DNA from: Serilophus lunatus | Lineage: Eukaryota; Chordata; Aves; Passeriformes; Eurylaimidae | DNA length: 64,000 nucleotides | NCBI GenBank assembly: GCA_013399895.1 | Contig: VXBA01000663.1 | Coordinates: 466,069 to 530,068 of the forward strand | Direction: 5' to 3' | Shown: positions 51,201 to 60,200 of the stretch, piece by piece | Layout of the letters: every line of letters begins with the position of its first letter | Numbering within the stretch: position 1 is the stretch's first letter | Translations under genes and position numbers: made by a program | The notes under the pieces: model-generated | The model's database searches: none | The model's input: the letters and a program-made list of their open reading frames with translations, nothing else | What the model was told of the DNA's origin: nothing

Positions 51201-54200
51201 GGACCAACATTTCAAAACTTCTAGGCTGTTGGAAAGAAATCTGAAGAGTGTTTGATGTCTTGATTGAAGTTACTCACTTCACCAGATATTTAAACATAAA
51301 TCATTAGGATTACACAACTACTTCGTTTTATAGTAATGAAAATTACTCTCCTGTACTGTTACAAAAATAAAAGCTGAGAGAAAGATGTCATGCCACGTGA
51401 TTTAGAAGAAAGTTAAAACATCTACAAGTAATCTTCCATAACAGTAATTCAATATGCACCTAATACTCCTTTTTGAGGTAAATTTTTTTTCACATGTACA
51501 CATTTGTATAAATCACATCAGCATTGTAATGTCTCATCACATCAGCATTAAGATCAGTATTCCAACTGCTAACTAGAAGGCAACCCTCCCGCACAACAGA
51601 GGAGACTGGAACAAATTACCATACTAGCCAATAATCTCACTTCAGCATCTATTTCAACTTTGATTTGCTCACAGTAAAGTATAAAACTATTACAGAAGGT
51701 TACAGCAAGGTTTCTTCCTCCACTAGAACACAGCGCACCCAATGATGATGCATTTGCCTTATTCTGTGAAGACTGATTTTAGTATTGTCAGACTTTTTAA
51801 GTAAGGATATTCCATGTGTTGCTGCTATGACGTCATCTGTGTACAGGTCACACCCCTGTTACAGTAGGTGGTGTTAAAAACCACACCTTTATTGATCTAG
51901 TGAGGTCAGAGGATAAAAGAAGCTTTAAATGCTACAACAGCAGCAGTCCTCCTGCACTTGCAGCCCGGACAGTTCCCTGCTGCACTGGTGGGTGTCTGTG
52001 CCCACGGGACGGCTGTGCGCGTGTCTGCGGGAGGCACGGAGGGAGGGACGCTCCCTTGCCCTACCACCAAAAACTCCTGCTGACACTGTTTTTCTAAGAG
52101 TAGCACTGTTTTATTTTATTTTTTTCCAATATATACATTCATTCCAGTCTCAGGGTCACCAGCCAGGAGGCAAAGAAAGCCATCTGCACTCACAAGTCAG
52201 AGAAGGAGACAAAGGCACGCAGAACCATGAAGTAGAAGAGATGAGACTGATAGAGGTGAGATATCAAAGACATCTACTGACTTGCATCACTTTCATCTAT
52301 TTCTGAAATATCTGTATTAGGTATTTTTTCTCAAATCCTGCATGCAAAGATTAAAAAAAATGCATAAGCAATACCCACTGCTTAATTATAGGAACCATCA
52401 AACTGAATAACTACCCCCTCACATCCTGTTTTTTATGAAGGCCAGGAACTGATGCTTCAGAGTAGGTACAAGAAATCCCTTAAATTACTATGCAAGTTTA
52501 GGCATTAACGTCCAGAAGTTTAATATCACCTCCAGATTCATTTTAGTTCTGTTGTTAGGATTAATACTGTAATTGTGTATTATATAAATGCTTTTTTTTC
52601 AAACCTCACTGTTCAATTACTTTTTTTTAATTAAGTCACAGCAGAATTAATTCCACAGTTTCTTCACATACTGCCTTAAAAACAAAGTCTTTCTATATTC
52701 ACTTTATAGAAAACTCCCTTGTTCTTAAAGAAAACAGAAGACTGGTAATTTTCAAGATATCTCAAATTACCAGTTTAACTTGTTTGCTGTTTTTAATCAT
52801 AAACTCCTAATGCCTTTGTGTGTGTTGTCTTCAATCTTCAATCTTGCAACAGAAACATTCTCTAAAATGAGGTAACCAGGTCTGTAAATAATATTTTAAT
52901 TTGAACTGTATTATGAATTAATATAATGGCATTATATTTTCTTCATTTTCAATTCCAACTGTCACACAGTGCATCATTTTGACAACAAGCATACAAATGT
53001 TTCATTAAACTCTCCATGCCAACACCCAAATCACTTTTGATACTAAAGCTACTTTAAATCCTGCAAGCATTTTACATTTTTACTTTACACATCATTTCAG
53101 CTGCCATCTTATTTTTCATTTATGTACTTTGCTTGTGTATGTCTGTGGCCTACGTCCTTTAGACATGACCTACTTAAAAAATTAAGACTCTTTCATAAAT
53201 ATTGCTCTTGCCTTGCTTCAACTCGCTAATATTGCAACACTTATTTCAATAATGTTACAAAGAACATATTGCCAACCATACGCTTGAAGAAACATTCTAA
53301 TGGGTTACAGCAGTGATGCAATCAAACACTCTGGAGAAAGAGCAATCAATACCAAAGGCAAAATTGTTAACTTTTTCCCTCTTCTAACCACAGCAACAGT
53401 AGTACCAACAAACTACGACATCTTTACCAAACCTACAGGAGAAACTCTTACAGCACAAGCTAGTACAGAATGTGTTGCCCATCTAAGGCACTAGAAAACA
53501 GGGTCAATTTATAGTTCCATTTGCAAAATGAACACTAGTTTAAAGTATTATTACTTGCATCCTCAAACCCATCCATTTTCCTACCAAAAGAGAACATGTA
53601 ACTTTTATCCTACACTCCATATAGTGACTGATTGCTTCCCAAGGCTATACATTCCCAGTCGGGGATTTTAGTTAGCTTGTGAAGACCTCTAGCTGCTCAT
53701 CAAATTTCTCCAGTAGTTTCTTAAGACAGCATGCAAGAAGAAAATTGTGTATAGAAACAACAGTCAAAAGAAAACAGAGAAGTTGGAACTGTAAGCAACT
53801 CAATATAACAATACATAAGTCTGAAACATGGGAAGTGTAACTTTCTGTACAGTGTTAACTGATGAAAACCAGTCCTGAAGTTGCAACTCAAGAAAGACGT
53901 AAGAAAAGTTAAACCAGACATATTCTGAAGACAAAATCAATTCCCTACATCACTCTGATAACAAGTCAGTTAACCAAAATTAGTTGTCATTTTCTGAAAC
54001 AGAATTTATACCATACCTCATGAGTGCATGCAACATTAGCCCAATGTAACATTAGCCTCATCATTTCCAGCAAGAACACCTTATGGCAGAAAGTATCTGC
54101 TACTGTGGTAGGGCTAAACAAACATACATTGCAGGCCTGTGCACTGTCAGTAGACACACTCTATTTCCAGAAGGCAGCAAACTACCATTTAAACAACAAA

Positions 54201-57200
54201 AACCTGCCCAGCACAAGTAAGGCCTTTAAATTTAAAAGAAAACATAAAGCAGTTTCCTCACACTGTGACTAAAAGCTGGACCTGACCTTCATATTGCTGC
54301 AAAGAGATGCTGTATAACCTTTCAATTCCCTTCTCAGTTCCAGACTCCCATATCACAAGGAAGCCTCCAAGAAACCCTGCAATAAAATGCTGTGTAGGCA
54401 TAGAATCTCCCTTCAACATTGCCGAATTAGGTCAACAAGAAGTCATTTGTTGATCAGCACATTTAATTTGTAATTTAGCCTACGGATAATATATTAATTA
54501 ATTGCCTGGCTTCTGTCTACTGCACAGGAGTTCTTTCCCTCATGTGCTACATGTAGCTGCAAAAAAAAAATATAGCATTTTAATTAAAAGCAAGTAAAAT
54601 ACTTTCACATGAGGTTACTGTGATTTTCACATGACTTTTTTACTTGAGCAGGAGAGGAAAAGAGGGGAGGCAGAGAAAATTCTCATTTGTAAAAAAAGAC
54701 CTGCAGATATCTGAGAAGGAAAGCTCATGATATTAATTTTATAAACATATTTATTTCTAAAAATATGCAAGAGCACAGAAGTGGTGCTTGCAAGCCTCTC
54801 TCTCCAAAGAAGTGAGATGTTTAAAGTTCAGACGGCACGGGTATGCCCAATACAATGACTAGAAAAAACTCTTTCAATCCCACAAAACACACTAAAATCA
54901 TGTTCTCAAAGGAACCTGTTATTACTTAGCAGAAGGAGCCTTTTACCATTTTACCTTTTCTCTCAGAAAAGGTCTGTTCAGTTCTTTCAGTGGCAGTGCC
55001 AGCTTACATTGGTTGGAAACTATGACATTAATTTGCCAAAAATTATAAACAGTTGAACCATCAATACAAGTACAGATGAAAAAAATACCTATGAAATAAA
55101 ATCTGTAATATAATAATTTATTCCAGTGACTTTTCCTGAGTAGTTGTTAATACAGGAACATACATTTCTGTGAAAAAATACCATTTAATGGACAACTCTG
55201 ACACTGAGGGTTTTTTCCCATTGCAATCCTTGCAGCTCATTTCCCTTTTCAAAGAAAGGGACAATGGGAAAAACCCCAACATTAATAATCCCTACACAAT
55301 AATTTCATTTCTCACCAATCCCCTGTAAGAAAAAAGGCACAGCAGGTGGCTAGCAAAATTTGTAGTCAATCTGTAATGAGTCAGATCAAGCGGAGCTGGC
55401 AAACACACAGGAATATAATCAGAAATCAGTGCACTAAAGCTTACTTTATTCCCCAGAAACAGAAATCATTACATTAAAGGCTTTCAGTGTTTTGGTAAAT
55501 ATGAAAACAGCTATTTCAAAAGAATTGGAGTATATGCTACTCCCTTCTAGTTGTTTTAAGAATTTGCATTATCAGTGAAGAAACAAGAAAACCAAATGCA
55601 CACAGACACTACACAAATTATTTTTCACCTGATTATTTTCTACTTACTTGAGCATTTTTTCCCATATATCACTGTCATAAAAGGCATGGCTCCAACCCAT
55701 TTTGACTGTTCCAACAATGACATTCTGCTTAAAAACATCTGATCCTAACTTGTGGTACAGTTCTTCACAATCATCCAGAGGGATATGGAACAACCCCAAC
55801 ATAAAAGCTAATATAGCTCCTGAAAAACAAATATTTTGCAATATAAAACGAAGTCTGGAATAAGATTACCAGTTAATTTAGTTCACAGGTTAGCAGACTA
55901 TCTGTCTTGAAACAAGTAGACCAATCTACATTTATAACAGTAAATTCCTGTTCAGACATCACAAATCATGTTTTAAAAGGACATAGATAAGATAGAAACA
56001 GTGTATTTTCAAAAACAGAACTATGAGAAGTTAAAAAGTGACAGTATTTCATTCTGCAGACTTCATCCCTGCAAACAAGTATATGGCAGAAAACGAATTA
56101 AATCCACTGCTTTACTTGGAAAGAGAAATGAATAAGCTGTGGTATTAAAAATGTATCTGGAGCATCACTGGCTATTTTGCAAACTCTTAAGTCAGAAGAG
56201 AAAAAATGTAGGGAAATTCTGTAAAAATAAGGGGGTTTTGACTAGTTCAGACTACATTGGTTGCAATATTTTATAGTTACTCTCATACACGCTGCCACCT
56301 AGTGTGTGCCCAACAGAAATTATGATCTATGTCTGTAGAAACAAAACAATGGCATTCAAAGAGCATGGCTGCTGAATACCATTAAAAAGATTGTGGAAAA
56401 ATACAATTAATGCATTACTACAACTCTTAGATATACTAAGCTGATAGAGACACACATAACCTTTAAATCTAATTGTACAATACTGTGAGAGCATGTAATT
56501 AAACGTTGGGAATAATTAGGACACGTGACTTTTTCACTTTGCTAGTAAGTGAAATAGGTTCGAATAAATCTAATTTTAAAAGGTGCAGAACCTTGAAATA
56601 GAGTAAGAATACAACACATGTGCAGAACAAGCTACATACAGAAAGTTACGGATGGCTTTAAAGGAAACATGACTTCCAAGCCTCTTTTGCTCTCACAAAC
56701 CCCACTGCCAAGACAACTGAGCATCAGTGGATTGATGGTCTCAGTTTCTTAAGAAGTGGCACAAAGACCTAAGGCAACCTGGGCCTATTGATACAAAGTT
56801 TCACCAAGACAAACCTACACAGAAGGACTGTGTTCAATGCAGACTTAACATGCAGCACCAGAGAAATCCATTTTTCCAAGCCATGCAAATCCTTTGCCAC
56901 CTTCTTTTCCTCTAAATTCTCCAGCACAAGTTCTACAATATCACACATTTGCTATTTTGGTGAGCAGTTTCCAAGTATGCAGTGCCCCACCACAGCATTA
57001 TTGCAGTGCTCTTTCTCTGTGACTGCCTGCATTTAAACCCCCTGATCCCCAGTGAAGTACAGGAAAGTACTGACAAACAGAGACTCCGTGATGCTGCATA
57101 CAGAAGCAACAGATTATTTCCAAACCTCAAAGGCAAAACAGCTAAATGATACTAAGAAACAGAACAAGCACAGCAGGAAAGAGCAGTGCAATGCACAAGG

Positions 57201-60200
57201 GGCATCCTTCCTATCATTTAACACACACTCTTGTACAGCGCAGTTCATCCAGGTTCCCTGGCACAACAGAACAGCCAGCACAGCTGACAGCCTTGCCTGC
57301 TCATCAGTTATTGTGAGCTCGACTACTGCAGACAAAAGCTTGATAGTGTACAGAAAATTTAAGAGTGATGTTAAGTACTTACCAGCAGTTACAAACCCCC
57401 AAATTTAGGGAAGAATTAAAAATAAAGTTGGTTCTAGTGGGAGAACACCAGGCCTCTCTATCCAAGATAAAATGCTCTTGTTATGATTGAAGAAGACATT
57501 GGAAATGTATTTAGCAGTGAAATTATCTTCAAAGGAAAAACCTCTTACTACTAAATTAACTAACAAAGGATTTCTTTTGAGGATTATTTAAACTGTAAAA
57601 CAGGGAACTATATTGTGCCTACAAACAAATTCTGTCCAGTAGACCTAAACATTCTCCTCTACTATTGAGATTATTAAGAAAATCTTTAGAAACAAAAAGA
57701 TTTTTTCTACTTGTGATTTGCATTTTATATAGTCTTTGAAATAAACTGTATAGAATATAAGTATAATGCAAAAAAATTTTAAGAATGCAGTTTTCTAAAG
57801 GAAACAGCTACTGAATTACAGTGTCTCTCATGTCAAACATCAGCATTGAGCTGCTAATGGTCTAGCATTATTTCTGAAGGAGATGACTTTCTTTTAAAGA
57901 GAAACTTATGCCTTAGTTTCCTGCTTTCTAGGGAGGAGTAAATTATCACTGAGTCTGGGAGGGACCTGCAGAGATCACTCAGTCCAACCTCCTGTTCAAA
58001 CGGGTTCAGTTAGAATAGGTTACTCAGGACTTGCTCAGCCAAGTTTTAAGTATCTCCCTGGAAGGAGATTCCACAGCCCATGCAGGCAATTCCTTCCAGT
58101 GTCTGACCATTTCCACAAGAAAAACAGGATTCTGTAACCTAATTATAATTTTCCATATTCCAACTTGTCTGTTGGCTTTTCTGCCATCACTGTGCACCTT
58201 CATGATGATTCTAGGGCCATCTTCTCCATATTCCCATTAGCTGAAACAGCAAGAAGGCCTCCCCTTAACCTTCTCTTCTCAAGGCTGAATAAACCCAGCT
58301 TTTGCACCCTCTCCCTTACATGTCATGAGATCCACTCCCCTGAGGACCTACTCGACCCTCTGCCAGACTCACCCGGTATGTACAAAAACACACCAAACAG
58401 ACTCAGGGTTTTCAGAGAAGCCCAAAACTAGACATTCATAGGCAGAGACCCTTAATCTGTTAGGTATGTCCTTGTCCACACAAGCCAATGTGGTAAGCTC
58501 TCTTTGCTCAAGGGTACACTGATGATTCATGTCCAGCTTGTGCCCAGATCAGATGGAAGACTCTGTACTTGGCTTTACTGAGCCTGCCAAGACGTTTCTG
58601 CCCCTGTACAGACTGATCTGAACAAAGGGCACCACTGTACTGACTTCCTTTAAGTTAGATCATCCAAGATATTGCACAGGAGGACAAAAATGTCCCTGTA
58701 GTAGCTCATTTATTAAAGATAGGAAAAATTACTGACCCAGGACAAGTCTCTGAGGAGCATTATCTTAGTTTTCTGTAAAGCCCCATAAATATTTCACTAT
58801 ATTGATAGCAAAATTCCCAACGCAGTTTAATAATTACCTGTGCTTACACCACAGATGTAGTCAAAAAGCTGATGAACCGGCTTTCCAGTGAGTTCTTCCA
58901 GTTTCCGTAGGGTCTGAAGTGCAAGTAAACCCCTGAAACACCAAAACCCCCCTCACATTACAACGGCAGTTTTACCTTACATACTTCTAAGACAACCTTT
59001 GCTTAATTACAACTAATCAGAATTGAGTAACTACAAGAATACAGAATAACTCAGGGAATAAAAGAGCAGCAGAACACAATTAAAACAGAATGATGAACCC
59101 TAAATGTAAATTAGATGCTCAGACATACCACAAACAGTACTGAGCAGCTACAGCCATACTGGTTTGTAGTAAAGGTTCAGGGGTTATCATCTTCTGTGGA
59201 TGTAGACTCAGGACAGATTTTAGCCGCATCCACACCACACAGCACTGAAGTTTGGTCTCCTTGGGGCACAGTGTCTTTCCCTGTGGGGTTGGTATGGCCC
59301 CAATTCCATGTGTTTAAAATAATGGGGCAGATGCATTACAGATTTGTGCTTCTGTAGCATGAGACAGTATCTGGTGTGCAGCCACGCTCACTCAGTTGGG
59401 ATTGTGTACACAAAATGAGCCCCAAACAGAGCTCCATTCAAGCACAAATGCATACAAAAACAATATTCATGTAAGAGAAACATAAATGATAAATTCTGCT
59501 TTGGGCGTACATTTATCCAAGAGAAACTGAAAAAGGTTACGAGTACATAAAACCTCAGAAGTTTTACCTTGTTCCTCCTCCATCAATAGTAAGGACTCGA
59601 ATTCCCCAGCCTTTCACAGGGTCTGTATATCCAATCAGAGCTAAGGTTTCTCTAACAGCAGCCTGAAGACTTTCATCATTTGCCTGCCTCAGTCGCAGCA
59701 GGCACGGGATTACTCTTTCCTATTGATAAATACAAATATACTTAATTCTAGCCATATGTTTATACCAAAAGAATCCATGATTAAATTTACTAGTTAGGCA
59801 TTTAAGTATAGAAGTAATATATTACTTAAACCCAGAGGAAGACTTCTTCAAATCTGCATTTACTCATCTCTCTCTCTCTAACAAGGGAAAGGATGCCAAT
59901 ATTATGTCATACACACCTCACTGCTAAAAGTAACCACCAGAATTCAACAATCACGGTAGAATGTAAATCTTTTAAATAGCTAGGAAAGCTACATTTACCA
60001 GGAGTTAAGTTTTATTATGGCTTAATGTCACATTATTTTTTATGGCTTAATGTCACATTAGCCAAATGTAGATTCAAGTATAGGTAAAAGCTCAGATTTT
60101 GCTTAATAAAGATCATATTGCTTCAAAACAAGAAATGTCTTCTAAGTACATTAATAACAAAACAAGAAATAAAATTCTTCCTCACATGGAGTCTTTTTAA

